From Nymphaea colorata (lineage: Eukaryota > Streptophyta > Magnoliopsida > Nymphaeales > Nymphaeaceae), in assembly GCF_008831285.2 (NCBI RefSeq), contig NC_045148.1, forward strand, positions 8,311,001 through 8,375,000: 64,000 bases of DNA, given 5' to 3'. The position numbers and the translations under genes are program-made. Within the stretch, counting starts at the first letter, position 1. Every line of letters starts with the position of its first letter. A model generated the notes under the pieces. It searched no databases. It saw only the letters and a list, made by a program, of their open reading frames with translations, and had not been told where the DNA came from. This document shows, piece by piece, positions 10,994-22,774 of the stretch.

Positions 10994-11170
10994 TCAATTC
11001 AAGTGACAAAGCGGCCTGTCATGATGATTCTCTGCACCTTCAGAACCCTCGTCAATACTATCTAGATTGACCAGTTTCTTAGAAGAACCCCTTTTTGGTG
11101 CCAGATACATATAGTTACCGACACTAATATGTTTATTCAACAAGTCACTGGATGGTGGCTTAATCATCAA
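10994..11170 (-). CDS. coding-like exon of unknown product inside the kinase 5' intron
   Basis: On the minus strand a branch-like CTAAC and pyrimidine tract end in CCCAAG at 11,171. After that come 58 open codons to a TGA at 10,996-10,994. The protein is biased toward charged residues (PKRGSSKKLVNLDSIDEG, then SEGAENHHDRP), unlike chance frames in this AT-rich DNA. It could be the last exon of an overlapping gene, an alternative or relict exon of the kinase transcript, or a fragment captured with a transposon. It cannot be spliced in frame ahead of the kinase ATG without crossing the upstream TAA. I do not recognise the family. Confidence 0.3.
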   Translation of the reverse strand: MMIKPPSSDLLNKHISVGNYMYLAPKRGSSKKLVNLDSIDEGSEGAENHHDRPLCHLN

Positions 11171-12360
11171 CTTGGGAAATAAGAGTTAGGTATGTGGCTT
11201 AATCAGATGGATAACCAAATGGAATTCAAGCTTAGGCAACCTTATTTTCAGACATGACCCTTCCTGCTGCTATGACGAACACTGGAATGGGTTGTTAAAA
11301 ATCAAGACCTTGAGTATACACTATGACATGCAACTGTAACGTCATGTTTTAAAAATATAAAATCTAGAGGATTTGTTAATCAATTCAAAATGCCCCGTGT
11401 GGGGAATTGTCAAGCTGCGGCTTTTTTTGACACAGTACAAGCTCTGAAATTTTACCATTGAAGCAAGAAACTAGCTACGTTTAACCTGAATTCAGCGCAA
11501 CTAGTTTTCTAGGAAACCTAATCAAACAGTCATTGCTTTTGGACAACATTATGCAACTCCTCACTGTTACGAACTATAGCGCAATGAATCTGAGGAGCCA
11601 GAGGGTGAACTCCATCAAAGCCGCGAAGCCGAAAAGGGATCTCGAGAAAAAAAATTTCACCACTAGTGCCAGAGGGCTTCCGATTCTAATGCAAAACGAG
11701 TTTACCGAACCCTGAAGAGTCAGTTTCACGGTCTTGTGGACATCTCGATGGTTATGAAGAATGAAAATTCCAAGAGAAACGGTACAACATAATCTCCCTT
11801 CACCTCGAGATGAGGAAAACGGTTCATCTGAAAATTCTCACCACAATGTTTAGGATGTCAACAGCCAAATGGAAGGAGAAAAAAGAAGGATAATAACTCC
11901 ACCTTTCATGGCATAATTTTCTCTAGGCAGTAAAATTTAAATCACAGTATCCATCGTCCGTGGAAAGGAAGTGGCGGATCAGCTCCGTATCAAAACCAGT
12001 GACGACCTCAGAATCAAATAGCATGCCAGATAAGAAACGTAAACGGTTTAGTCAAACACCACGTCCGTCCTAGATCAAGAATCGGAGGACTTTTTCGTAC
12101 ATTTCTGATTTCGAAAAACCAAATCGCCCAAGACTTGAAACTCCGGACTCCGGGAAATCCGGCAACTCTCAAAAATCTTCAAACCAAGAAAAGCCCAAGG
12201 AACAACATCCTAACGATCGATAACCAACCAGAATGGCACAATCGAATAGGGCAAGCGATCACGAGTGGGCACAGATTCCAACACAAGCAGAAACCTCAAC
12301 CACACAACCGAAATCGAGCAAAATCGCACCAACCAAACACCACGAAATCAAAAAACTCAC
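11171..12360 (-). other. kinase 5' UTR intron
   Basis: Inferred intron from the donor at 12,360 (CTGCTG followed by gtgagt on the minus strand) toward the acceptor at 10,833. Short open frames occur, for example near 11,530-11,715, but none is recognisable. Confidence 0.45.
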
Positions 12361-12640
12361 CAGCAGCAGGGATCACCCCCGGAACTCAATCGTTCCAACG
12401 CAATACGTCGACCTGTGGTCTCACTCTCCTTTTCTGATAAGAGAAATTTCACAGACCGCTTCCCGCCGTGTTGGAGAATTAGTGGCTCGAAGCCTTCGAT
12501 GCAAAGCATAAGAAGGGAAGCAGAAGGGACAAGCAAAGGGGAAGAGAAAGAGACAGAGAGAGAGAGAGGAGGTGCGGCAGTGGGGACGCTGAACGTTGGT
12601 AAGGAGAGAACGTTCTTCTTTATTTCAAATTCAAGCTTTA
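12361..12640 (-). other. probable 5' UTR exon of the kinase gene
   Basis: On the minus strand a CT-rich leader (complement of the GA run at 12,545-12,570) is followed by a strong donor at 12,360. This matches the usual plant pattern of a pyrimidine-rich untranslated first exon and an intron before the ATG exon. The transcription start was not located. A GATATTTA sequence near 12,697 on the minus strand is only a weak TATA candidate. Confidence 0.5.
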
Positions 12641-12699
12641 AAATAAACGAATCAATTGCTACGCACAACCGGAGCCCGCCAAAGTGGAAGACCCCCTAA

Positions 12700-14930
12700 A
12701 TATCACGCGCCACCCTGACTTTCTGCCGCCTTCCAAATATGTCCCTCCCCTCTTTTCCCATTTTGCATTTTTACGGTTCCGTCGGTTGAGAAGATGACTC
12801 GCCAGTTGACTTGTTTTGTCCATTTCAAATAAAATTTCAATTTTAGTCTCCTTTTTCTCCAAATTTCAATACAGTGATCATATTTTCATTTTTTAAATAA
12901 AAGCCATACTTTTGAAAAGTCTACTTAAAAAGGATGAACGTGAAAGCCTGCCTCTGTTAGGGACTGCCATCTTATACATATATATAACCTGCTCTATACT
13001 TTTTATACAACTATAAGAGAGATTTACATGAGGGTAGCTTTAAATTTTCTAAGAAACATGATGTAGTTCTTCCTCAAATTTATAACTACCATTAGGCCCT
13101 TGGCTGTCGAATCATAAAAATATATTTACCCTCTATGTAAAGTTAAATTTGAAAAACAACTTTTTATAAAAAGAAAAGGTACCTTTCACTAACATCAGTT
13201 TGTTTGTTATGGCATTTCTTAGCTAAGTCACTTTCCCTTTAAATAGAAATGGTAGAAACATGGGTTCATGCATTAGCCCCTTAAAATGAAACCCCACCTA
13301 TCCATATCTTCCTCTTCTTGACAAGTTAAAACATGTAAAAATTGTATCATTTAATATTGTTTTCTTAATTTAACATTTTTATTTACTTTTATCTATGAAA
13401 AGATGATTATTGTCAAAGTTTTTATAATTCATGAAGAGGTAACAGTAACCATGGCATCTTTGTTTTCCTGTTTTTTTTATAACATTGAGACTTGAAAAAA
13501 AAAAATGAAAAAGCCGCAATGCCCTTAATTAAAAGCATGAGAAAAAAATGGTTCTCAAACGAAAATTTCTCTAGGAAAGTGGGTTAGGTGCGTCACTATT
13601 CATCATTGCCTGATCTTGACCACGTCAAGATACCGTTAGGCCTGCCTTTGGACGCGCAGTTTCATAATCGGATCTGAATCTGGGTTCGAAACCAATAAGC
13701 GTCTGGTCCAATTATATTTAATTGTGAGATCTCGTGCATATAAAAAAACATATTATAGGAGATAACGCCACCAAAATAGACATAAACATATCTCTATTTC
13801 AACGTGTCGTGTATAGAACTTCGTTTATATTTAATGTCTAGGTTCTCTTATTTGATTTTTCCACTTACCATATTTATTATATTGAAAGCAATTTATCCAT
13901 CTGACGGACATAAATAATAATATGAATGTTGTGGGGTCTTTCAACGTCAAATTGGAGACGAATATTTACCTAATCCACGTTGACGATGACGAATAGAGGA
14001 CAAATATGGATGATCTCATATTTTCTTTATATTTTTTGTGTGTTCATTCAGTCATTCTTGATGAGGTTTTTGCTTTCAAGTAAAGCCGCTTAGGTTTGAA
14101 ATTCCATTGTTGAGATTGCTAGAACTTGACATTTGATGTAAAAGTTCTACTTAGGACCTAAGTGGCGGAATTGTCTCGAAGCACTTGTTTAAAAATACTT
14201 ATATTTGGTTGAACACTTATGTTTATATAAAGATAAATGTTTAAAGATGTCAATTTAAAAATAAATAAATTTCAGGAGACATCAGCCACCATGTAGCTCT
14301 GCCATTGGCTGTCAGTCGGCAGTTATTGTGTCTCTCCAGTAATTCTTTTAAGTTTTTTATCATATATATATATAATTTTTTTAATAAAGTAGGCTCGACT
14401 CTGAATCGGACCGGCCCGGCCGGATGCCCACCCATAAGCACAACTGATAGTCCTTCACTCTCTTTCTCTCTCTCCCTGCGCTGCAATAAGGGCTGCCTAC
14501 TTGCAACCCATGCCTTTCTATCTTCCTTTTATATTTTTTATTTTTTGTTAGCATATTATTAAACAAATTAGTTTTTACTTGGCATTTTTGTTCTTGACAA
14601 AGCTTACTTTCTCTTTTATTGTGAGATTTTAATTTTCATTGCCCTGTGTTATTGTGTGTCTATGTAGTTGACTATAAGAAGAGTGTTAGAGGAACTATTT
14701 ATGAGCTATGAATAATGATAAACATGAGTTAAATATGCCCTTTTATATTGTTCATCTATGTCTTTTATTTCAGTTATTTTTGTTCATTTTTGGCATCATT
14801 TTATGGATATGGTATACTTTACAATTTTGTTCATGATGGATTTGCCTTATTTCATAGGCTGAATGCTTTATTTTGTCTCATCACATCAACAATATCACAT
14901 GAACAATATTGCCCTTCACAACCGAAAGGA
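12700..14930. other. intergenic, AT-rich, no gene seen
   Basis: Only short fortuitous frames are present. There are poly-A/T runs, a short TA run near 14,365-14,372 and a CT run near 14,455-14,476. No RNA gene or element end was identified. Confidence 0.5.
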
Positions 14931-14932
14931 TT

Positions 14933-15111
14933 GGGGGCGGAGCCAAGGTACTGATTGCATGGGCCTGGACCGATCTCAAATTTTTAAAATTACATGTAAA
15001 TTTTAAAAAATTTCACATGTTTTATATAAAAATTTTGAAGAATGATATTTCAACCCTAGTCAAAATTTAGAAACTTTAATTCGTCCATGAAAAATTTTTA
15101 GCTTCACTCTC
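14933..15111 (+). mobile_element. short non-autonomous element with GGGGCGGAGCC end (copy 1)
   Basis: It begins GGGGGCGGAGCCAAGG and ends ATTTTTAGCTTCACTCTC, an imperfect inverted match. The interior is AT-rich and shares the order (a/c)atgtaaattttaaaaaatttcac, then tgttttatataaaa, then agaaactttaattcg with the copy at 47,941-48,134. This type of end is common in plant hAT-derived MITEs. Confidence 0.65.
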
Positions 15112-16910
15112 AAAAAGAATGGTCATAGTTATGAACATGATTTATTAGGTTTTTTCTTTGCTTTTTATTAGTCAAAAAAAAAAAACCAATAGTGGGAACA
15201 AGTTCTTATTTGGCAGTTAGCGGAAAGAGAATGAATATGGCCAATTGTTTGAATTAAATGTCAAACCATTACTGAAAAGGCGACGGCCGAACAATGTTCA
15301 ACGTCCGCCGCGTGATGGGCGTCATGGCGTAGACGCCGGGTTAGGTGTGTTCAGACTCTAGGGCTTCCAGAAGGATATTTGATATTTCTTCTCCATTCTT
15401 CCACGCGCTTTATCTCAATCAACCCAAAAACGTGACCCATAGCGATTGTTGAAATGGAATTATTTGGTCAAATTTTTAGTTATATTTCTAATTACAAAAA
15501 AAATGCCCGGACAAATTGTTTATTCTAAATTAACTCGGCCAAATCATATTTTCAAAATTTTCAGTAAAAAATATTTAAATACATAAAACTTCTAAAGAAC
15601 TTTTACACGATAAGACCCAAGGACATAGATATATCCTTTATATATGTTTTGTTAATGAAGTATTTTTTTTTTTAAATTCTAATGTTGAAAAGAATGTGAT
15701 ACAAGTATAGCTAATTAAGCTTAACGAAGTAGACTGAAGCTTTGGAATGAACCGGTGAGTCACTGAGTTGAACCATGCAAAGTCATCCTAAGCACATGAG
15801 AGCGCGAGTCGACCGCCACCCACAGCCAAGTCAATGTGCATTAGTCCATGTCAAAAGAGCGCGGCAACCAAGAGGTCGTTCGATTGTTGCAACCAAACAT
15901 TTTTTCCACGAACTAAGCGTTTCACGTACTGGAAGACAAAATTAACCAATGTTGTCAAAATCGGCATGCATGCATTCTCATGAAAATTTGATGGCAGAGT
16001 TGATTTGAGTCACATGAAAATACAAAGCGCCACGCGTCCTATAACATTTTTCTTTATTATTTTAAATAAATTTTTATTTTTTGAAAATATATAGTAATAT
16101 TTTGTGCCGTTTCATAAATAATTCGTTTGAGACACGACAGTTTGGCTGGTTTGATTTAATTTTCAAATTTATTCACGAGATAAAGCACATGAAATGCATA
16201 AAAGAAAGGTAACAAAACACTTAAAGGGAATAAAATCTATTTGCAGTAAAATATAAATAAGTGTTGCTGTGTTCCAATGCAAGTTGAGGGGCAGAACGTG
16301 CCCTGTGTGTGTACGTGAACCGCTTATTCATCAATGGAATATAAATACCAAATATTGGTAAGAACATAGTTTCATAAACCTACCCCAATCATAAAATAAT
16401 GTATTACTGTTCTCATTTCCACTGTTTGTAATACAAATCAACTTTTAACTTTATACAAAGGATATTGCGGCAAATACTAGCGTTCACTTGTATGACCATT
16501 TACCATTAAGGACCCGTTTGATGGGCGGATGAAATTTAACGCAGTAAATTTACCATGGTAAATTTTTCTAGAAAAAATTACAGGATGAAATTTCTCCCTC
16601 TTCCAATCTCAGGCCCTGTTTAAAGCATAATCAATCTTTGTTAGTGTGAAACTTTTTTATTTGTAATTTCTTGATATGGTAAGGCATAGTTCATGTTGGC
16701 ATTTTGCTTCATTTTAATGTTCATTAGTTGGCATTTGCATATGTGCATTATACTGCATTAGCGACAAATGATATGTCACATCTTGTTAAGGTGGTACATT
16801 AGAGACCTCCAACTATACAACATCGAGTCTGTAAATGTGTAATAACCTCTGTAGAAGGCCTTGAAGATGTTGCCATGAGATTTTCAGTTGGGCATCCAAT
16901 AAAAAGGATT
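15112..16910. other. intergenic, no gene seen
   Basis: AT-rich. A short GC-rich patch lies at 15,280-15,345. A decayed sequence bounded by GGACCCGTTTGATG and GGCCCTGTTTAAA occurs at 16,510-16,635. No coding region was recognised. Confidence 0.5.
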
Positions 16911-16917
16911 CATTAGG

Positions 16918-17060
16918 GGAAGAGCCAGGATTTCATCTTTATGGGGGCCAAACAATGATGTGACCATTAAATAAATTTTTTGAAAATTCGTTACAAAAGC
17001 GAGCCTCTATTTTCCCAAAAGTTTTGCATGGGCCAGACTAAAATATTTTAAAAAATTAAT
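16918..17060 (+). mobile_element. decayed remnant of the GGAGCC-ended element family
   Basis: The left end reads GGGGAAGAGCCAGGATTTC followed by a GGGGGCC motif and AT-rich DNA with a GGGCCAGAC block. No right end could be defined. Confidence 0.35.
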
Positions 17061-17099
17061 AGCTAAAATTTAAAATACCAAAACTTGAGGGTTGGTTGG

Positions 17100-17235
17100 G
17101 GGAAGAAAGAGAAGGATGAAAAGGAAAGGGATGGAAGAGAATAGGAAAGGAAGAGAATGAAAAGGAAAGGAAAGTGATGGATGGAAGGGAATAGGAAATG
17201 AAGAGAATGGAAAGGAAATGAAAGAGGTGATTATA
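17100..17235 (+). repeat. polypurine tract with internal GAA/GGAAA repeats
   Basis: About 135 bases are almost entirely A/G on the plus strand. The order ggaaag(g)gatgg, aagg(g)aatagg, aaaTgaagagaatg occurs twice with a spacing of roughly 50 bases. Confidence 0.8.
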
Positions 17236-17239
17236 AAGC

Positions 17240-20200
17240 TTGCTTGGATAGAAATGAAATGAAAGGATAAAATTTATAATAACACCTCTAATATTCAAAA
17301 TGTTTAAAGAAGAAGATTGCGATGGCAATTCCATTTTTTCTTTTTGACTAAGGTGCGCCCAACTCACAGATAAACACAATCGACTGCCATCATTTCATCG
17401 CTTATTAACCTAACATTTTAATTTCCTGGTTTCCTTTTGCCCTTTCCTGATCTTCCATACTTTTTCCTTTGTTAGGCAGAGTTCGTCGATAAAGAAAAAA
17501 CAGTGTTGAAAAGTGCAGTATGAGATTTTCTACAGTTACAGCATATCGGCTGATGTAAAATGTTCCAAATTGATTTGAAAACTAAAAGAATTAAAAAGAA
17601 AAAGTAAATCTTTATTTGGGACTAGGAAAAAAAATGTTAATTTGTTAGACATAGAAGTTGTTGGCGACTAACAACTGGTTGGTGGTGATTTATGTTCACA
17701 ATTTCCTGTTTATAGGCATGACTGACATATTCCATATACAGATAAAATACTATAGGCCATCATAAGCATCACATACATACCAATTATTGTATATTTGTTT
17801 TTAATATTAACTGCCCTTCTCACCACCTCTTGTTTTTTTTTTCTTCTTTCTCTCTCTTTCTAGTGTTAGGCAGGGAGCACAGTAAAAATAAGTGTAGATT
17901 AATTGCGGAGATACGTCGGCTTTTCAGTTTCCATAGTTGAGTTGCAGGAGGCCATTTATAAATGCAGATGGGTTTAGGTCCTCTGTAGAGAGACACTTCA
18001 CCTTGTTACAGGAACAGTCATAGATTGTCTTCTTTCTCTCTACAAGTTGTCCCACTAAGCGAAGGTCTTCGATGGAAGAATTAAATTACAATATATGAGC
18101 CTAAAAATTTGATCAATTGCACATTTTTTCTGAAGTTATTCTCTCTTCTCAAGCATACTTTCTTGTATTTGCACCCTCTAGCATGGGTGGAGAAAGCTCT
18201 ATCCTTTTCCAAACTACAGGCTTTCAATGTGTATCTTTGTAAGTTGAATGTACATTTTTCAATAGTAAAACTAAAAAAAAGGTGTATCCAGGAAAAGCAA
18301 AAATGTACATTCTTTGCAACATTTTGTACTTCCTGTAAAAGTAAAACTCTGAACTTGAATATTTTTCATATTTACAAGTGATAAGATTTCTTATCAACAT
18401 TCAATTCATACCCTATAGGCCAAGAGAAAGTAGTGAATTGTCAAAGCATTGTGGCAACAACAATTTGCATACTGGAATTTTAGCTCACAGGAAAAGTGTA
18501 AAATCCTAAAACTAGAGGCACAATTGCATCTTGCTAAGGCTTCGGCACATGAATTAGATAGTGTGCGATAGATAGTTGTTTCCTCCTGAATAATTATCTT
18601 AAGGCATTCCCAAATATATCCTTTTTCGAGGAAAATTTTCAAGACACTCTTATGTTTTGATTAAAATTGTTAGAGCATGTTGAAGTTTTTTTTTATATAG
18701 TTAATCAAAATGTTCTATGTGTTCACTTTTGTTAAGTATGTCATTAAGTTGGTGGTAATTAATTACCCCTTTAGTTCTAACAAAAAATATTTCAGAAAAT
18801 TTGTACCAACTATTTATATTATTCCCAATAAGACATGATATTTTTACAGAACTTTAGAAAGAAATTAACCTTTTGCACCAATGAAAACTCATTTCCAACT
18901 TTTAAATCTTTAATAAAAAGTGGAATGACTTAGACATTAAAAATTATCAATGGATGAGTAGAATTATTGGCTGATCATTCATAATTTAACATTTTGCAAA
19001 GTTTGCTGATAACAACTATGTCATTGCGATGCTCCATAGTCTAGGACTGCATTGTTCCAACAATTTATTCGGGCACCTATATAAAAAATTTGTAACTGTA
19101 GAAGCTGAAAAACTCAGATCAATGAAATTTTCACTTTTTTAAACCAATCATTTTTTTTTTAGCAAACAAATTCAAATGTAAACTGTCAAGTTTTGAACCA
19201 TGAATGATATGTTCATACTGTTAGAGGGTGAAAATTAGGAAAGCTGTGTTCAATTTTACATTTGCCATATTCCTACTTGAAAGGAAGTCAGGAAAGTTTG
19301 TTCAATTTCTGACTAAAATTTATTTTCCAGACTTCATTATGAGATGTGCTCATGTGTGACAATTTTCACGTGTTAAGTTTGATTTCATCAAATCTCATGA
19401 CTTGAAGAGAATGAATTCAAAGTCTTAATAACTTATGCTATTGAATAAAATTTTATGTGAAATTTTGGTCCCATATATTTATCCGTTTTTAATCACATGT
19501 TGCACATTAGCATTTGATTTGCTAAAGTTTTTTGTACATTTATTCTAATTCGAAATTTTCAGATGCTACAACAAACAAGTGTTGGCATCATGTAAGTAGA
19601 CAATTACTTGGAAAATTTATCTCAGGTGTTCATACTTAAAACTTCACTACTACTAGGGATAGCTTGTTTGGTACTTAGATTTAGTTACCTAAGACAACTT
19701 CACCACAAGCGACTTAATTAGGCAACCCCATAGCAATCACCAATCCAAATTAGAGTAAATTAACAAATAGCATTCAACATTTGAAGATTTACAAACTAAC
19801 ATGGAAAGTTTAGATTTTCACCTTGCAGTCACTAATTGGAAGCATGAACTAGTTAACAAAATTTGCAGATTCACCCATATGGAAAATTATTTAAATTTCT
19901 TGTTTCACTATTTTTCCCTTTTCAATTACTCTTCGTGGGACATGTCCTTGTTTGAAATCCTCAATAATGTTCTATTTTCACTACTCTTATCATGAATATG
20001 AATTGATTCAATTGCTTATTCCCTAGTAGATGTCATTTGGCTTATCAGTACTCACTCTCTCCCTATCTTTTTGTGTTAGTGATTTTCATTTTATTCTTTA
20101 TTCTTATTGTCTTGATAGCTCAATTAAACAGCTATACCAAATATTCATGGGCATTTAAATGTATTACCTAATCATAATTATGGAAAGCTATTAGTAGACA

Positions 20201-21180
20201 GCAGACACAATGTCACTTGGAGGAGTTTCTTCATTTAAGAGGTTAAAAAAACTATAAAAAAATGTGAAACAATATCAGTCGACTATGTAGTATTTTCTGT
20301 CATTCTCAGTCGACTATGTAGTATTTTTTGTCATTCTTTTGAGTGAGTATTACTCTCTCTTGATAGAAACCAGAACTTGAAACCCAAATTAACTTTATAA
20401 AACCTCAATCATAAGGTCGAAACAAAAGCATTCAAGGCAAAAAAATTAGGGTCATGAAATAGCCACATAGCGTTTACTACAAAATGGTGACAAAAAAACA
20501 TAGTTGGCAAACCTGTGACTTGTAATCCGATCAAGAGATGATTGACTCATTGTGTCAATGAGCTGACTCAATGACTCGCTAGGCCATGTCATAAATTTTT
20601 ATAGTGAGTATCTACTACAAATCAATGGTAATGTATACTTGAGGACTTCCAAAATTTTAATAGCAAATTATCAATTCCATAATTAAAATGACACAATATA
20701 CCGATATAAACACTTGGATCAATGATAGCAATAAACTTTTCCACATACAACAAAGCTTCATAATTTTCCATAAATTAAATCATAAAAATCTTACAATTAA
20801 CTAAGCAAAGAAAGCTAACAATCTAACATCAACATAACAAAGCATTTACGTATAGTTATATGAGAACTAAGTTTAATACATTGAAAATATGGAACTAGAA
20901 TAATCAAAATCAAAGCAAAGGTATTATCAAAACATTATATAAGGCACCAAATGAAATAGAATAATCAATAATAACCCTCCAATTATAACCTGGATAACAG
21001 ATGTGAACTCATGAGAGAGAGAGTATGAGAGAGCTTTGGGGGTCATTGGAGTACTCATCAGCAACATAAGAGAGAAAGAGAGAGAATAAAATGGAAAATC
21101 CATTGACAAATATGGGTGGCAAGTTGTCACTGAGAATCTGCAAAACAAGAGGGGAGTGAAACATAAACGAGAAGAAAAGG
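17240..21180. other. intergenic, no gene seen
   Basis: AT-rich DNA with only fortuitous short frames, such as 18,109-18,381 plus and 19,801-19,995 plus. A perfect-phase tandem pair lies at 20,276-20,337. Confidence 0.5.
20276..20337. repeat. 31-bp tandem duplication
   Basis: cagtcgactatgtagtattt(t/c).. is repeated with a 31-bp period and one difference. Confidence 0.9.
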
Positions 21181-21184
21181 GTAG

Positions 21185-21496
21185 GGGAGTGTTTGGATGT
21201 CACCCTCTAAAAACTTGGTTTTGTGAAAACCTAATTAAAAAGCCAGCTTTCTAAACTTAGTTTGGATATTTTGATGACAAATTCAAAAACTTGGCTTAGA
21301 GACAAAAATCAGTTTGGTCTACAAAACCTGGGGGGAGGCAGAGTTTTCAAGTCCTTAATGAAAACCAGGTTTTGCCAAAACTGTCTTTAACAAAACCAAG
21401 TTTTTCATATCAACCAAACATTCTTAAAAAGGTGCTTTCATGCAAAACCTGGTTTTGTGTTCTACAACCTGGTTTAGGTTGTCATCCAAACTTCCC
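21185..21496. mobile_element. 312-bp MITE with GGGAGTGTTTGGATG-type inverted ends
   Basis: The left end is GGGAGTGTTTGGATGTCA. The right end, read on the other strand, is GGGAAGTTTGGATGACA. The interior is built of repeated AAAACCTGGTTTT-like palindromic units. It has no coding capacity. The end type resembles PIF/Harbinger-like or other MITEs, but a target duplication was not clear. Confidence 0.7.
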
Positions 21497-21588
21497 ATAA
21501 AAAGGAAATATAAAGAACAAAAAGAGCACAAAAGAAAAGAGGGGTGCTAATCAGTGTGCGCATGGCTAGAGGCATCGAGTTATGCAGG

Positions 21589-21758
21589 CAGTGGCATAGC
21601 CACATGGTGATTGGTGTGGGCAACTGCCCACACCAATATTTTAAAAGATCTTTATTTTTAAATGAGAATTATATATATATATATATAAGCGCCCCATCAA
21701 ATTTGAATATTTTTAAACAAGTGTCCTTTCAACGAATTTTTTTGACTCTGCTATTGCA
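21589..21758 (+). mobile_element. short element with CAGTGGCATAGCCA / TGACTCTGCTATTG ends
   Basis: The ends are imperfect inverted repeats of the CAGTGGCGGAGCCA type. Inside the left end is a palindrome, GTGTGGGCAACTGCCCACAC, that recurs in related copies near 46.76, 49.80, 52.63 and 55.51 kb. A TA microsatellite lies in the middle. Confidence 0.65.
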
Positions 21759-21839
21759 TATTGTATGCACAGGCTGTATGAATGCCAACCCGAAACATAT
21801 AGCTAACAAAAGCAACCAGATTGGTTGTTATTGAACACC

Positions 21840-22340
21840 CAGTACTCTTCGCATATCTGCCACCAACAATTGTTGAACCAAGGCCGCCAAGATGATCAAC
21901 TCTTAGAAACAGAAACAGAAAGAAATGCTAAGCCGGAAAATTTTCTAGGCGTGCGAGGTGGGGGAGGCCAAAAGGCTGAAAAAGGGTTGTGGAAGAAGGG
22001 GCAAGATCTAGTGGACGGACTCCACACATGAGCGACAAAGAGTACATTGGTTGGCAAGCTGAATCCTGAGGCACTGCAAGTGAATAACACATGGTACAAG
22101 GAGGAGAAGGATATGCTTTGAAAGAAGGGAAGGTGGATGACATACTTGGTTTGAAAGAAAGTGAAAAAAACATGATCGAAGATGCCACCACCAAGAACAC
22201 AAGACTGCTGTGTTTGAAATGGTGAAGGTCAGGGACCTCTGCGGCCCCAAGGAGCCGAGGACGGACGGCAACTTCCCAATGTGCAAGACGAACAGATGGG
22301 CAATCACCGGCCAGATAAAGCGACTGACAAGACGATGAAG
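21840..22340 (+). other. coding-like, relatively GC-rich segment of unknown origin
   Basis: Several consecutive plus-strand frames look coding but are separated by stops: LGVRGGGGQKAEKGLWKKG, KLNPEALQVNNTWYKEEKDM, then GKVDDILGLKESEKNMIED. The minus strand also has a 149-codon frame (22,377-21,928) that I regard as its shadow. It may be a gene or retroelement gag remnant lying about 0.5 kb upstream of the nucleotidase gene. No family was recognised. Confidence 0.25.
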
Positions 22341-22774
22341 CAGAATGACAAGCCGATAAAATGAGAATGTATATCAAAATTGAAGGACAAGACGTCCCCT
22401 AGATACAAAAATTGGGGACAAGAAGTCCCCTAGTTACATTAACATGAAGCAGAATGGCGAGAGAGACGGGACGTTTAAACATATTTTATCAGTCTTTATT
22501 CCTAACCCAAGTTATTCTAACGGTGCTACCTGGAAAGCCGCCTCGTAGTGAAAAGGTGGTGTTCCAGATTTAATGTACACGTTAACCAGTGAGATGTAAA
22601 TGTGCAAATGTTAAGGTGGAAACCTGAAATAATGAAAGCCTTTTTGTTGCTTGCTCCAAACTAAAGCTCCGGGAACGGCGGGGTTTGATTTTAAGATTTC
22701 CTTTGGGGCTCCAAATCGAGAAATACTCTTCTCCACCGAGTTCCCAGGAAGCTCCACTTCTCTCCTGGAACGCC

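Noticed and set aside
12265-12699. 144-codon plus-strand frame, and the overlapping 103-codon minus-strand frame
   Set aside because: Both cover the GA/CT-rich leader exon of the kinase gene; the long frames result from biased composition and have no recognisable domain.
13670-13720. GGTTCGAAA-like box suggestive of a tRNA T-arm
   Set aside because: No matching A-box, acceptor stem or cloverleaf could be built around it. No tRNA or rRNA was found in the window.
21928-22377. 149-codon minus-strand frame
   Set aside because: Rich in Ser, Leu and Pro from the complement of an A/G-rich segment. The plus-strand frames of the same segment look more coding-like.
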